A DNA stretch of 64,000 nucleotides, from contig CM038710.1 of NCBI GenBank assembly GCA_021613375.1, positions 25,876,667-25,940,666 on the forward strand. The letters are read 5' to 3'. A program made the translations under genes and the position numbers. The notes beneath the pieces are model-generated. The model ran no database searches and was not told where the DNA came from. It saw only the letters and a program-made list of their open reading frames with translations. The DNA comes from Megaleporinus macrocephalus (taxonomy: Eukaryota; Chordata; Actinopteri; Characiformes; Anostomidae). Positions 36,600 through 49,300 of the stretch are shown here, one piece after another. Each line of letters opens with the position of its first letter. Within the stretch, counting starts at the first letter, position 1.

Positions 36600-36715
36600 G
36601 CTGTGCGGTGGAGGGAAGGTTGAAGGATGGAAGTGTGGAGAGAAAGAGGGGTCAGAGATGAGGAAGTAGAGATTAGATGAGAGGGAGTGTCAGATAAGGA
36701 AGGTTAAGGACGTTC
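36600..36715 (+). repeat. Purine-rich tract
   Basis: About 110 bases with few pyrimidines on the + strand (GGAGAGAAAGAGGGG, GATGAGGAAGTAGAGA). Not a simple tandem repeat. Confidence 0.65.
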
Positions 36716-36720
36716 AGATG

Positions 36721-39489
36721 CTTCTTTTAAATGGGCAGGGCGGACAGGCGCTACATAAACAGTTACCTTCAAAACCCTACAGCATTCCGTTTTCGAAATT
36801 ATAGGACATAGGCAACTATGTGTTCTTTTCTTTATGTGTTTGTTACTGTAGTGAGGTATAAACTGATGTATATACACTCGCTAGTATATCAGAAAAGTTA
36901 GGATAAGATATAAGAGAAGTTAAATGTTGGGTAAATTAGCATAATATTGATAGGTCAGTATTATTAAGGGATTAAAATAATAATCGTCACATGATTTGGG
37001 TTTAACTTGGGTGATGTAGTGCCTTTGTCTTTGTCAGATGTAACCCTAAACACTGTTAACATGTAATCTTCTGTTAACTTGCTCCTAAAATTCAGTGAAC
37101 TCACATTTTGAGGCAACTGGGTTACTAACCTTCCAGTTTAAATATTGCATTGTTTTACATTACGGTGTGCACTTAAATGTTGCATTTGGGTGAGAAGGCT
37201 CTGGATACTCTGGCCATGGATACATGCAGCATGTGAGCGGCTGGGCTTCATTCTGCATTGGAATGAACGTCTTTACAAATCAAACTAGGAAAATGTGTAA
37301 TAACTTAAATACAGTATGAGTGCATGTCCATGATGAGTCACATCAAATATATAAGTACATAATATATGTTATATATGTGATTTCAGTGGCTCATCATTGT
37401 CACTGTTGTAGAAAGGCCTTTAAGTTTTTAAGGAGCTTTATAAAAGAATGGAAATCTGGTCTAGTAAATACAACACTAGGAAGGTTTGCTTTATAAAAAA
37501 GTAATTTATCATTACATGTTCCATAATATGAAAAGCAGCTGAGTTTTTCAAATAATTAAAAAATCAAAGCCGAATAAAATTATGAGGCTTTCTTGTGATG
37601 ACATTGCACAGATTCATTGACTTTGTGCTTATCTGAGGTACAAGTGAATTAATAACAGGGGTTTGACTGGGTTATGTGGCCTCTGATCTCTGAACTATAC
37701 ATGTTATTGGTTTTACTGAACTGTCACTCATATTGTGCCCTTATTGTGCCACCCCTTCACTGCTACCTCTCTTTTGATTATTACATCTCTGTACAACAGA
37801 CCTGCCCTTTGACACTATACTAGCGCCCTCTCAACCCGTATGACTTCCTCCTATGACATTAACTGTCTGCACTCTTCACTACAATAATGCTACCAGAAAG
37901 GCTTTTTCAGTGCGATGGCCTGGGATGACATTTCTGGTTATCTAAAGGACATTTTTTGCAAATGGTATGCGAATGTGAAGAATCAATTTCAAGTTTAAAG
38001 AATCTCCATATGGTGGAAAACCCTCTATATTAGTCTTTTCCGTTGAAGTCGAGAATTATTTAGGAAACTTAATTTATATGGGTGTTATGCTTTAACAAAC
38101 GACACTATGTTACTGTATGATGCTCTGAAGATAATGCCCAGTGTAGGATCAGCTAATAGGAGAAGCTAATAGGATATGCTAATAGATCTGCTAATAGCTG
38201 CTGTAAAGCAAGTTTTTCAGTAGGTAAGGTTTCACTCTTTTCACAATACAAGTGATCCTACTGATATGGTGTTCTGGTGTTCTATGGTGTTTAGTAATCA
38301 GTCAGTTGTTCTGAGAACATTTGTTCATTTCTTTTTCTCACTAACAGCTTATACTCATCGTTTCAGACTCATAGTGCTGTCCTATTACAGCCAAAGGATT
38401 GACAGAAACACCTGTGGTTTTTTACCAATCAAGAGTGGAGCTTGATTTTCTCCTTTCTTTCAAAGATGAAAGCTGTTTGTCTATTTTTATCCGTTTTGTG
38501 GAATACCAGGAAATTCACAAGGAATTTTGGATAATCTCATTTTTTTAATATTATTTTCCTTTGACTTTTCCTTTCCATATGGAAGTGGATTGTCTCACAT
38601 CTGGTCTGCTCAGAAATATCCCCTAAAAAAACTTCATGGCTGTTTTGATTGGAAATTATATAAATGCATGAAGATTCAAATACATGCATAGTGCTGTATA
38701 TATTCTAGGTTATCTAAAAATGATACTTTATATTGCATTATTTTGTTTTATTTTTTCCAGACCCTTGTCAGTATGTAATGAAATGGTTCTTTTATGGTGT
38801 GCCTGCTTTAAGGGGTCCGCCTCTCATTTGTGGGGCTGTCTGCTAGAGAGTGAGCAGGCTGTTTTGAGCTCTACTCTGCCGCTCTTAGCTCAGTTGGGTG
38901 AAGATATATACATTCTGTAATTAGCTGTGCTTGGCTTTCGAAGTTTTGGTTTTGTTTTGTTTTCTTGTGACTTAGGACTTACGATAGCAACCACTGTTGT
39001 TCTATGCTCTCAACAGTTTTGAGCACACTTAAATTGGACTTTGGGGACTGAATTTATTAAAACTAGAAAGACGATTCTATAAGAACTAAAGAACCTTAAT
39101 AAGGGTTGTACTGCACCCAATGAACTCTTTTTCGAGCTCCCCTTTTGCTTCTTGTCTGGCGTATTTTATCTGTAGTACCACTTTAGGCAAACTCCATAAT
39201 CTGTCTGTATAATCTCATCAGCACAATTGGGGTAGTGTTGATGAATGGTAGGTCCTATGCTTAGTGAGGTAGAATCTTCAGTCTCACCTCTATTGAGTAC
39301 AAAACAAATGTCTAACATTGGTTTCCGTCCATCAACACTTCATTCTCATTTCTCAGTTTAATGAGTAGAACGTTGCATATCAACCTGGTCTTTTATTATT
39401 TTATTAAAACCTGCTAATGTGTCTACGAGCAAGTTGCACTGGAATGCTTTAAATGCCAATGTGTGTTGGTGTTAGTGGCTTGGCGTCTA
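36721..39489. other. Intronic DNA with a small repeat
   Basis: Mostly AT-rich. The repeat at 37895-38035 is listed separately. Short tandem GCTAATAG units occur at 38151-38199. Confidence 0.35.
37895..38035 (+). repeat. Small dispersed repeat (MITE-like), copy 1
   Basis: TTTTTTGCAAATGGTATGCGA, then GTGAAGAATCAATTTCAAG, TTTAAAGAATCTCC and ATGGTGGAAAACCCTC. The 40735 copy shares TTGTAAATGGTAT, AGTGTGACGGTTTAAAG. In intact fish copies these repeats carry GGTTCTTTAAAGAACC-type words. Confidence 0.45.
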
Positions 39490-39850
39490 GCGACACACAA
39501 GAGTGCTGTCTCTGGGGAAAGGAGGATCACTTTTGTTAAGTTTTAATGTCTGGATGTGGTTTTTATATCTTTGAGAGCTGCTGTCCGAGAGGCCTCCTTG
39601 GCTTTTGTTAGATGAAATAAATAGCTGCCCCCGGGTCCCAGACCGTAAAAAGCAGGCCCTTTTCACCTCTTTTAATTGGATTAAGTTCTCCCTAAGTGAC
39701 GGACAGAGGAAGGATATTGCCACAATGAAGTGGCTGTTTTGGAACACAGCAAGCATCCTGGCTGGCATCACTGTAGAGGCCAGAGCACACCAACCAACAA
39801 ACCACAATATTCTAATGACGGCAGCTGTTATTAGAATGTCCCTTACAAAT
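39490..39850. promoter_or_regulatory. Candidate conserved non-coding element
   Basis: Repeat-free and compositionally even, open for 106 codons on the minus strand and 83 on the plus strand. Contains TTTTAATTGGATTAAGTTC and TTAGATGAAATAAATAGC. This double-open texture without known domains is typical of constrained non-coding DNA, but conservation was not tested. Confidence 0.3.
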
Positions 39851-42339
39851 AAATGAAAAACTAAATCAACCAGAGAGAATGATCTAAATATATATATTGA
39901 TAGGTCTATAGATTATTCCCAGATGTTCTATAGAGTCTCTCAGCAGTCAAACACAGGTATGGCACTCTACCTGAATGCTTCTGTTTGTTGGTGTTTGTGG
40001 TTATTTGTTTGGTTTGGCTTTCCAAAAAGGTGTTCTTTGGAATTACGTAATAGAATAAAGCAATAAGCTGTGAAAGGCTGTGCATATACGCTAAGAACTC
40101 ATTTTTTTATAGTAACATTTCAGTATCACATTTCAAGCCAACATGAAATATGATAAAATACACTACTTTAAAGTTTTTTATTTTTTTGATAATAACACTA
40201 ATCAGCATAAACAAGTACTCTGCCAAGAGATGTAAGTCTTTTCATTGCTAAGCAACCATGGACTGCTGAATATTGCACTCATTTCATTACCTTTTAACTT
40301 TTCGTCATATGATAATGAATATATCACAACACTGTTTTGTGTGTTTTTATTTAAAGTAGGTAAGCTATTGAAGTGTTCTTCTTTTTTACAGCGAAACATA
40401 TAAATACTCTAATTCAAGCCTGAGATATTGTTAATGTGGTTGTTTGCTATCTTTTAACCTGTTAGCTAGCTGACCAGTCTGGTTTTAGTTAAAAAAAATC
40501 AGTTATCAGCCCATAAGATTTAACAAACCAGGCTCTTACTTCATACCTACTATTGGTGGTCCATGTGAGCAGCAGTAGACGCAAAGATTATTTCAATAGC
40601 AGCACAAGGGTTTTTCGTCACGTGCTGCAGTTATACAGGCTTCAGTTGTTAGGAGCGCATATTTTAGACTGGCTTTGAACACTGCTCAGCCAATCAAATT
40701 CTTGAAACCAAGCTATTGATTTCATAAGAACCACTTAGGGTACTCTAAAGAATCCTTAAAAAGATCTTTGTAAATGGTATATGGAAGTGTGACGGTTTAA
40801 AGATTAAAGGGCCACCACATAATATAAAGATTCTATATCAGATGCCTCCTAGAGCCATTGGCGCTGGCACTGTGCTTCATTTTTTATGATTTTTGTTTAT
40901 TGTTTAATAAAATCCTTTATGTTTATGTAAGCAAAGCATTTTTGTGTGAAACATAAAATGCTATTTGTCAGCTTTGGCAATTAACAAAACACGTTGCAGT
41001 ATGAGGCAGTTTGACCAGGCTTGCTGTAGCGCGTAGAATGCAACACGCAATTGCGTTACTAAATTGCGTTATTGAATCCAACGTTGTGCAACAACAGTGT
41101 CTGAACAGCTCAAAGTGTCTGCGTGAATTATGTGTCTGGCCTAAAGGTAGTCCACAATCAGGCAGACGGTTGTTGTACATACTGTGAAGTATAATTCTGC
41201 TGAAGCTACTGCCAAAAACTTTACATTCAAGTCATTAACCATTTGGAAACCTTTATATTTAAAGAATCTCTCACACTTTAAACAATACAGTAAAACAACA
41301 GAAATGTTTTTTACACCTAGAAGTATAATTCCACAAATGTATGAGAACTACACTGTTGTTCATACTGTGGAAAAAAAGAACAAACAGGCAGAGCGTCTTC
41401 AAAGGTATCCTTTACTTCTCACCAAAAGGGCGAACAGTGACTCTAAAGCCTGACTTTCTCGTTTGCAAAAGCAAAAGAAGCAAGAAAAGTTTTCCGCACA
41501 GGACGTCTGTGATGTCTGTTTGAGCTGCTTTTGGAAATGTTAGCACTGTATGTGAAAAAGACGCTGCATGTATACTCCAGCTACTCTAAAGTACCAAAGT
41601 GCATTGCGAGTCTCTTGTTACTAAGCAACGGGACAGAGGTGACGTTGACCACAGAGAACGAGTTTGGACCCTCTCTCGAATCCCTCTGGTTGAAAAACAG
41701 CTGCTCCTTACAGTTAAAAACAAAGACCCTCATACAGCAAAAACGTTTCAGAAGTCTTAGATCAAAGATGAAATGCGTGGCGCTCGTCTTTCTTGGTCCT
41801 CGTCCACCACACATCTCGAAGCGTTACCCCCATGTGTAGCACTACTGATACGAGCAAGAAGAACTTCAACCTCACTCAAATCATTTATGTTGCTAAGTTG
41901 TTGGTGAATACTGACGCAAGTTGTTTGAATTCACAGTGCATGTTTACCCTACATAGTCAACTCCTGCATAGCACAGTACTAATAGACTTCATCACAGCCA
42001 GATCCTTTTGACGTTTGTCAAAGAGTATGAGTAGCTGAGACTCAACTGATTGGCCATCTTTGTTTTTGTTAATGAGTGCTTGAATGAATGCATAATAGCG
42101 TTAGCAAAACAAAATAATGTTGCCGTTCCATTGTTCCTTAAAACATGCCCGTCCAGGGCAAGACGTTTTTGATGTCCCAATAAATTTCACAGATGAGTTG
42201 TTCTCCATAAATAAAGACCTTAAGGTAGTGTGTATTGGGGAAAAGCCTTGTGTTGTTCTGCCACCGGAATGATGTTAGCACACTGGCCAGTGTCAGTATA
42301 AATCCAGACATGTGCACATGAAGAATCTCACTGGAATCT
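39851..42339. other. Intronic DNA with small repeats
   Basis: Includes the repeat at 40735-40845. ACCATTTGGAAACCTTTA at about 41239-41256 recurs at about 35750-35767. An X-box-like word GTTACTAAGCAAC lies at 41617-41629. No exon. Confidence 0.35.
40735..40845 (+). repeat. Small dispersed repeat (MITE-like), copy 2
   Basis: ACTCTAAAGAATCCTTAAAA, TTTGTAAATGGTATATGG, GTTTAAAGATTAAAGGGCC and ACATAATATAAAGATTCTAT; same block order as the copy at 37895-38035. Confidence 0.45.
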
Positions 42340-42900
42340 CGTGACACCTGCCGGTCGATCGTGGCTTCGACTTTTGGCAGTGTGGTTGGAGGAGCTTCTC
42401 ATCAATGGAGGAGCCTGAGCGACCCAATCAAAGCTCTCGCAGAGACGCTACTGGAAGCCTTGTAGGCATGTCGCCATAGCAATGTCATCATGGCTGTGTC
42501 ATTGTCGCTAGGTGCTGACTTTGGCAGCGCTCGCGTTCGCCTACGTGGGCAGTCAGAAACTTCAAGCGGCCTGATCGATTTTCGTACGCGGCTATTGCGC
42601 GTGGGTGGGCTGCATGTGTGCCCGTGTTCCCGCAGTTATTATTGATGCGAATTTGTGTGTGTGACTGCGGAGTCTGAGGGTGCACAGAGGGCAGTAATGA
42701 GATTGCTGTCTGCCAGGTTTCATTCTTCTGCATGTCTGCATGTAGATGTGTGGAGATTGAGAAAGAGAGAGGGGTCAGAAATTACGCCTTGAAGAGCCGC
42801 TGGCCCCCCCCCCGCGCCGGTTTAGCGGTGCAGCCGGTGGGCTCTGCTGGGGCCGCATTCTCCCTCATTTTCCTGCACCTCCGCGCCTGTGACAGGTATA
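42340..42900 (+). promoter_or_regulatory. CpG-rich block upstream of a TATA box
   Basis: CpG density rises clearly above the surrounding intron (GGTCGATCGTGGCTTCGAC, GCGCTCGCGTTCGCCTACG, TTTTCGTACGCGGC, CCCCGCGCCGG). It ends directly upstream of TATAAATA at 42897-42904. Together these resemble a vertebrate CpG-associated promoter. It could instead be a GC-rich element without promoter function. Confidence 0.35.
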
Positions 42901-42904
42901 AATA
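42897..42904 (+). promoter_or_regulatory. TATA box of a possible internal promoter
   Basis: TATAAATA follows a GC-rich stretch. A start would be expected near 42925-42930. A perfect donor word GTAAGT lies at 42995-43000, so a short untranslated first exon of about 65-70 bases is conceivable. A second TATA-like TATAAAAG lies at 43011-43018. Purely inferential. Confidence 0.3.
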
Positions 42905-43074
42905 TTACATCCAGCCGCAGCAGAGGAGAAAAACAGTCCCGGCAGTCCAAGTAATAAAGTCCAAATCAAATAAAAGAAAGTAGTTTGATGAAATGTAAGT
43001 GGTGAGGTGTTATAAAAGCACCGTTTCTGATCACATTACACAGCAATGCCACGCTCTCCCTCTTCGCCATCTCT

Positions 43075-43300
43075 GGCGCTCTCTGTCTTTCTTCTTTACC
43101 CCCTCGCTCTCTCTCTCTCTTTTTCTTTCTTTCTTTCTCTCCTCCTCCATTTCCACCCCTCCTCTTCCCTGTTGTTGATGGAGCCCTGTTCCTCTCTCAG
43201 CACTGGAGTAGTGGCTGCACAGCACTATAAAGCAAGATACTCTCTCTCTCTCTCTCTCTCTTTCTCTCTTTTTTTTCTCTCTCTCACACACTCTCTCTTG
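43075..43300 (+). repeat. TC-rich simple repeats
   Basis: Tracts of TC and TTTC units at about 43105-43142 and TC at 43241-43291, separated by non-repetitive DNA. The 162-codon minus-strand frame across 43031-43519 is a low-complexity RERERE product of this repeat. Confidence 0.9.
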
Positions 43301-46300
43301 CTGTCTCCCTGGGCCCAGAAAACTGGAAGCATTAAAGTGCATTAAAGCACAATAAGATCCTCTGTCTTTTCCTACATGTGAGAGACGCTGAAAAAGGCTG
43401 CCTGCTGCCTCGGGGGTGAGGGGGTTCTGGAGGGTGTTGAGGTTCTGACCCAGTCCAGCCCACTCTGATCCAAATGGAGTCACTCTTCCAGGCTCTTTTA
43501 TCTGGGCCGAGGAGAGCAAGGAAGCTCCCTTAAAACAACATCACAGCAAATCACGCTCGCGCGAAAGCAGCAGGACGTGGCCATCCTGTATTTATGTTTA
43601 TGATCAATGAATACAAGAAAGAAAGAGCGCGAGAGAGAGAGAGGGGAGAAAAAACTGGCTTACGTCAGCACTGCCAAAGACAAACCGCAGATCAGATGGC
43701 TCGGCTCAGGATATTTTTCTTTCATCTTCCGTGACTTATCTTCTATCCCACTGAAACACATACGCCCCATTTATTCATCCTCTCTACAGAGACTGGCCAT
43801 GAGGGACCTGCTATGACACTTTCAGCCTCCTTCTAGTGTTAATTCTCTCGGGTGGTCAGTTGAGCAAGTTTCACAAAAACTCTCATGTGGCCTTTTCTGT
43901 AGAGATAGGTGTGAGAGATATTGCACTGGTAGGCTGCAAAGTTAACACCTCCTTTAACACAGTGCTTGTGTTAGCAGCAGCTAATATCATTTAATAAAGT
44001 GTCAAAAAACTAAAAGTAAAGTGTTTTTGTTGTTTTAATGCATTTGAGAAGTTAGAGGAAAAACCATGCGGCCTGATTTAAAGTTGTGTACAATTTTTTG
44101 CTAAACTTTAAAGGCCAGTATTATTGATTCAGTAGAAAATATAATTAAAATACACTAAAAATTGCACCCTGTAAAGCCTGAGTTAATAACTAAAAAGCTG
44201 GTGGTGTTGGGTTGTTTTTTAAAATGTGTCAACTAAAATAATAGCACAGGGTTAAAACAAAGATCCATTAGGCCTCAAGATACACACTGTACTGATGAAG
44301 ATATGATGATGATAGAAGGTAATTCAGTTACATTCAGAGAAAACACTTTCAGCGTGCTCGTAATCATCAGATTCATCTACAAGATACAGAATAGTTTTAC
44401 ACATGTTGTGTCTAAAAGAGAACTAGTGCAGCTACATAGTGTCGCTTTAAATATGTTGTTTTTGCTGAGAAGGTTAAAAACATCATATATAAAATGTGTT
44501 GTAACTTTTGTGTTATTTTTTGTGTTTTGTCCCTGCACATGTTCCATTCAGCTAATAAACAGCACTTGTGAGTGTGTACAGTAAGTGTATCACCAACATG
44601 AGATTTTGCCTCGTATCGTTTTAGGAGTGACTGCGTTCTGGCTGATTTATTCACAGTCAAATTGGCTGTGTTTTTTTTTTAATTGTTTCCAAATTTTTCA
44701 CTGTGAGGGCTAAATGAACACATGGAATACACTAGCTGTAGGTTATAAATTGACATTTCAAAAGTTGGCTATTTAAATAACATAGAATCTAAAGAAGTGG
44801 CACATTGAAAGTAAGACGCTCAGTGAGTCATGTGTAATTATTATGATTATCATGTGATTAACATAATTTAATTGCAGTGAATCATATTATTCTTTGTGGT
44901 TACTTGCAGTTAATCCCATTTATTTGCTCTTATTTGCTGGAATCTGACCTTAAAAAGAGATTTGCATTTAGTTATAATTATCAATAATTGAATAGCGTAA
45001 TCCTCATCAATTAGTGAGAGCAACAGTGACTGCATGTTCTAACTCTTTTGCTCCCTAACATTATACCACAGCATTACATGTTATTTCGGGAGGCCAAATG
45101 TGCCAGCATTACTGATATTACTGGTTTGCCGACGTCAGCGATGTGGTATTTATAGTGTGTAGCATTTTTGAGAGGTTGCCGCTAACTTCCAGGCACATTA
45201 CAATAACCGCTGATGTTTTTGTACTGTAATTCTGAATAAAAGTAGGTCAACTCCTCCAGAAGAGAGGAGATGCACACAAAACATGTATCAGTTGTAACAA
45301 TGAGATTTGCAGCTGTTTAGTATTTTGATCAACAATCTAAATGCTAAATTGCTGGCCTTCAAGAAACGGCTGGCTTGTACGTTTTATTATTTTAAGCAAA
45401 TTAGCTGTTCTTAATGCTGTTCTTAATTTTTGTGCGTAGGCAATGTCCAAGCTAAAAATAATTTGGTTCCAATTGAACAACTTGGAAAATAAGATATGAT
45501 AATGATATTAATATATGCGTTTTGTTTTTCTATACTCATTCATCAGAATAAGGCATGCTGGTTCCAGAGGGAAATACTGGCAAGAATCATGATCATTTCG
45601 TTATTCACAGTTTAATAAGCGTTGCTGCACATTCTTCATTAAAGACAACAGAGGCATAAACTGGGCAACTGCTTGGAGACTTTCTGTTACCACACAAGGC
45701 CTGAATGCCATTCTTGATTTCAAGTTAGGAGATTGTGGATGGTGATAAACATGTTTGAGTTGTACACTGCACATGCTTACCATACATAATTGTGAATGGT
45801 CTCAGTAGTACTCATTCTTGTGCCATATGGTAGGGACCTCTCGCAGTCAAAACTGAGGCGGTTTAAATTGTATGTGATCAAACATGACCCACTTTAAATA
45901 TCTCTCTCAGTTTCTCAATTCTGATATGTTAAGAATGTTATTGTAAAAAAGATGAAAACACAAAGTACCATTTTTGGCATTTCACTTTACTACACTTTGC
46001 CATTTATCATTACTGTGGCCAAAGAAATGAGTACTGAGCCCTTTTCTGATCCAAGTTCCATTTTAAATGGGTTTCACTGGGCTTGGCATGATCTCATAAT
46101 GAGAATAAACGGGTGGGGGGTAAATGTGGTGATGAAATCTGTTGTAGATGGGTGCAACATGGCCCCCTACTTTGAGCTACTCTTACAAAGCATTGGATTG
46201 GTTTAGAATTTGGACATTTAGCTTGTTCCCACCCACATTTAGCCTAATATTTCTCATGGTTGTCCTTAACCAACCAGGTCATGTCTGGCCCCTTAAGACC

Positions 46301-48479
46301 ATCTGACTATATGCCTTGTCAACCTTTTTAAGGCATGTTCAGTCTATCACAAACCATTAAAGGGAACCCTGACTAAAATAATGTTTTGTTTGTTATGAAA
46401 CTGGCAGATATTGTAAATATTGTTCCACTGTGATGAAATGCCTTATGGTCGCATAGGACTCTTTTTCTTGTAGGTAATGTTACAAATATATGTAAATCAT
46501 ATATTTGAGTTAAATTAGAACTTTTTCTCGCTATTCGCTAGTATAGGACTGGTAAACGATGTTGAGGTGTGAATATTTTAACAGTCCGGGGTCCTTTAAA
46601 CATTGAGGACTGGTATCATAGGCATGCCTTTATTATACTTATGAATTAAACTAGTGTATTGCTTTGGGTCTGGGAATAAAAAAGGGCTTAATCAATAATC
46701 TAAAGGCCTAATACTTATTTGGTGTGTCTGCCAGGTGGTCAAATGGTGGGGGGGTGTCTGTGTTGAAAAAACGTCACCCCCCTTTTGGCAGACCTGCTGG
46801 AGTCACAGCGGTACCAGCAGGTGGGTTGAAGCTTGGTCACAACCCGGCTGAGAGGTAGAGACATGACCTTCAGCTTCACAGGAAGCACTCCAAGTAACAG
46901 AGCAATCAGCAGTGCTCAGGGGATGCTAGTGCTCTTCCCACTGCAATAATAAGTATGACCTTTATGGAAATTGGTAATCAGAATCGCGCAACCCTAAAGC
47001 AGACTAAGCAATCTGGGAGACTGTCTAAGAAAACAGTCCTGAGTTGAAAAGCAAAACATTACATTAAAGGGCGCTTAGATGTGCAAAGGACAGCGAATAT
47101 GTTGGATCTTGAAGGCTTGTCTCGCTAGTCAACTAGCATTACAAGTAGTCTTACTTCAAAAAAAAAAGTATCAGGCCCAAATACGCCATTGCTCGTACGG
47201 CTTTTATCAGCATTCGGCCTTGAAAAGTATGGTACAAATAAATCTCCACAAAGTTTTTATGTTGTGACGATAGCCAGAGGACTAGATGCTTCACCAAGCA
47301 GGGACTCCGAAAGTAGCACTTGTCCTCATTTAAATGCTGTTTTTCTTCAACTTCCCTGCGGCATTTCTGATTAGGGGAAATCCCTGTTGCTGTCTTAAAG
47401 AGGCACAAAATTAAAAATGTAACCATTACTGCATCTATTGTAAGGATGCATGCTCCTTCCTACAGTGGAGTCGTCTCCAGAGCAGAATGTTCCGGTTCAA
47501 AGACTAGAAATCCCCCTCTGATGATGTATCTTAAAAGGCTGAGGAAGTTTTGAAAAGACTACAAGGGCTTTAATGAGAATATTTAAGGTTGGACTGTTTA
47601 AGTTGTGTTTTTCCTGATAGCTGATGAATGCAAAAAGAGTGGTAGTGCTCGGAAACCACATATCAGATACATGTCTTTATTAACCTCTACATCAGTGGCT
47701 CTGTATTGTTGTATAATTCCTATTGGTTTCATGATGTATCCGCGTAATGCATGCAGGTGATTGTAGTGGGAGAACAGTTGAGGACAGAAGTTCGGAAGGT
47801 GTGCTACATGGTCAGTTCTGTCAATTCAGTGATGCTGCTAGATGCGTTGTTGTGCTACAGAATATTGCATAATGTGACAAAAATACTATACTAAATGCTA
47901 GTTTTAGGCCAGAATACCCCTATAAAAGCCATTCCATTATTAATTCAAGTGGAGTGTTAAATGACCAGTCGAAATTAGGTCAGCATAAATGTAAACTTGA
48001 GCACTAGTGATTACCATTACGATATATGCTGTTTCTATTTCAAACCCCTAAATAACAAATAGCAGATACACTGTTTGTAGGTAAAGCTATAAAATACTAA
48101 AGTTAATATTTCTACGCTTTATATAAAAAGTACTCTTTTCATCTTGTGTACATGGTTACTGATTTTTTTGGTCACTTATTTATTTGCTTATTTGATTCTC
48201 TGGTAGCTTAGTAGGACAAATGCTACAAGGCTAGCAACAACAGAAAAATAAGCACAGTCTAGCATGTTTTCATACTAAGCCTGAAGTTTAAGCCAGACAA
48301 AGCAATTATTCAGAAAGTTTGTGTTACACTTGGTCCTTCAGCTGTCTTGTGATGTTTCTTCAGCCAAGTTTGCTCTCTGTCCCAGGGCTAGAGTGCTTTC
48401 CTTGAAGATGTCGCAGTCCCTCCTCAAATTAAGTGCACCTGAGTCCCATTATAATAGAGGAAAACCAAACAAACAAGCA
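43301..48479. other. Intronic DNA with short repeats, no exon
   Basis: A short GA tract lies at 43628-43642. At 44820-44930 TGATTA/TTAATC words (ATGATTATCATGTGATTAAC, CAGTTAATCCC) resemble a fish repeat also seen at 52680-52730. At 46360-46450 AGGGAACCCTGACTAAAATA is the familiar start of a fish short repeat. At 46750-46790 a G-run and C-run form an inverted repeat. Confidence 0.35.
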
Positions 48480-49300
48480 ACAGCAAGACAGCAGGTCTGC
48501 CCTCAGGCCGTCACAATTAACTAAGTAAATATGACTCATTACGACCCATCTCCATCAAATTAGCAGCAATCAGCCAATCATCTCCCTCATGGGTTCGCAT
48601 GTAGTCGAGAAAACAAATACAGGCAGCGTCAGGCATTCAGAGGAGATAATGTGCCTTTATAGTGTCAGAAAGTGGAGATTAGAGGTGACGTTTTCAATCT
48701 GTTTCATCTGCAGCACATTTCAGGGGTTAGCTGGTGTTTATCACCAGAGAAGATTAATGTTGAAGGCTTTGTTGGAAAGCGCCTCCCTCCGTAACGGTGG
48801 TCTTGGGATTATCGATCTGACCGTCTCCAGAGTGACTATTGACTCCATTTATTTAAGCAAGGTCCCTAATGACTCTGAGATCAACATGATTTCTGTCAAA
48901 CAGGCTAAAAGGAGGCTGACTTACTGATCTGGGTCTAGGGGTGCAAGGGTGCTGACTGGCACGCTCCGCCATCGAGAGGACCTGACAAGCGCGCCTTCTC
49001 GTCTCCGTCTTGGCACGCTGACGGATCTGACAGTTAACACAGCGAGGTGGCAAAGAGGGTCCCTGAAGGTGCCATAGCTTCACAGCCCCCGTCGAGCAGC
49101 GGGGCCTGGGGGCATGACCTGATTTGGCATGGCCATCACGTTCCTCACCTTTGTCCCGCCCAAGGCAAAAAGCACCAGAGCCGAGCTCATTACCGACCAC
49201 TCCTGAGTCACCCGGTACCCGCCAAATCCTGACAACATGTGTTCCCGTCAATTACCGCTAATGGGCTTTCTGTGTTAACCTCGAATCGGAGAATTAAAAA
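48480..49300. promoter_or_regulatory. Candidate conserved non-coding element
   Basis: Best-looking element of intron 2: repeat-free, even composition, with ATTAACTAAGTAAATATGAC, CATTACGACCC, CCAATCATCTCCC, GGAGATAATGTGCC, GGGATTATCGATCTGACC and TTATTTAAGCAAGG. A 112-codon plus frame and a 132-codon minus frame are open here without recognisable products. Enhancer-like function is inference. Confidence 0.35.

Noticed and set aside
43031..43519. 162-codon frame rich in arginine and glutamate
   Set aside because: Created by the TC/TTTC simple repeats; the RERERE composition is an artefact.
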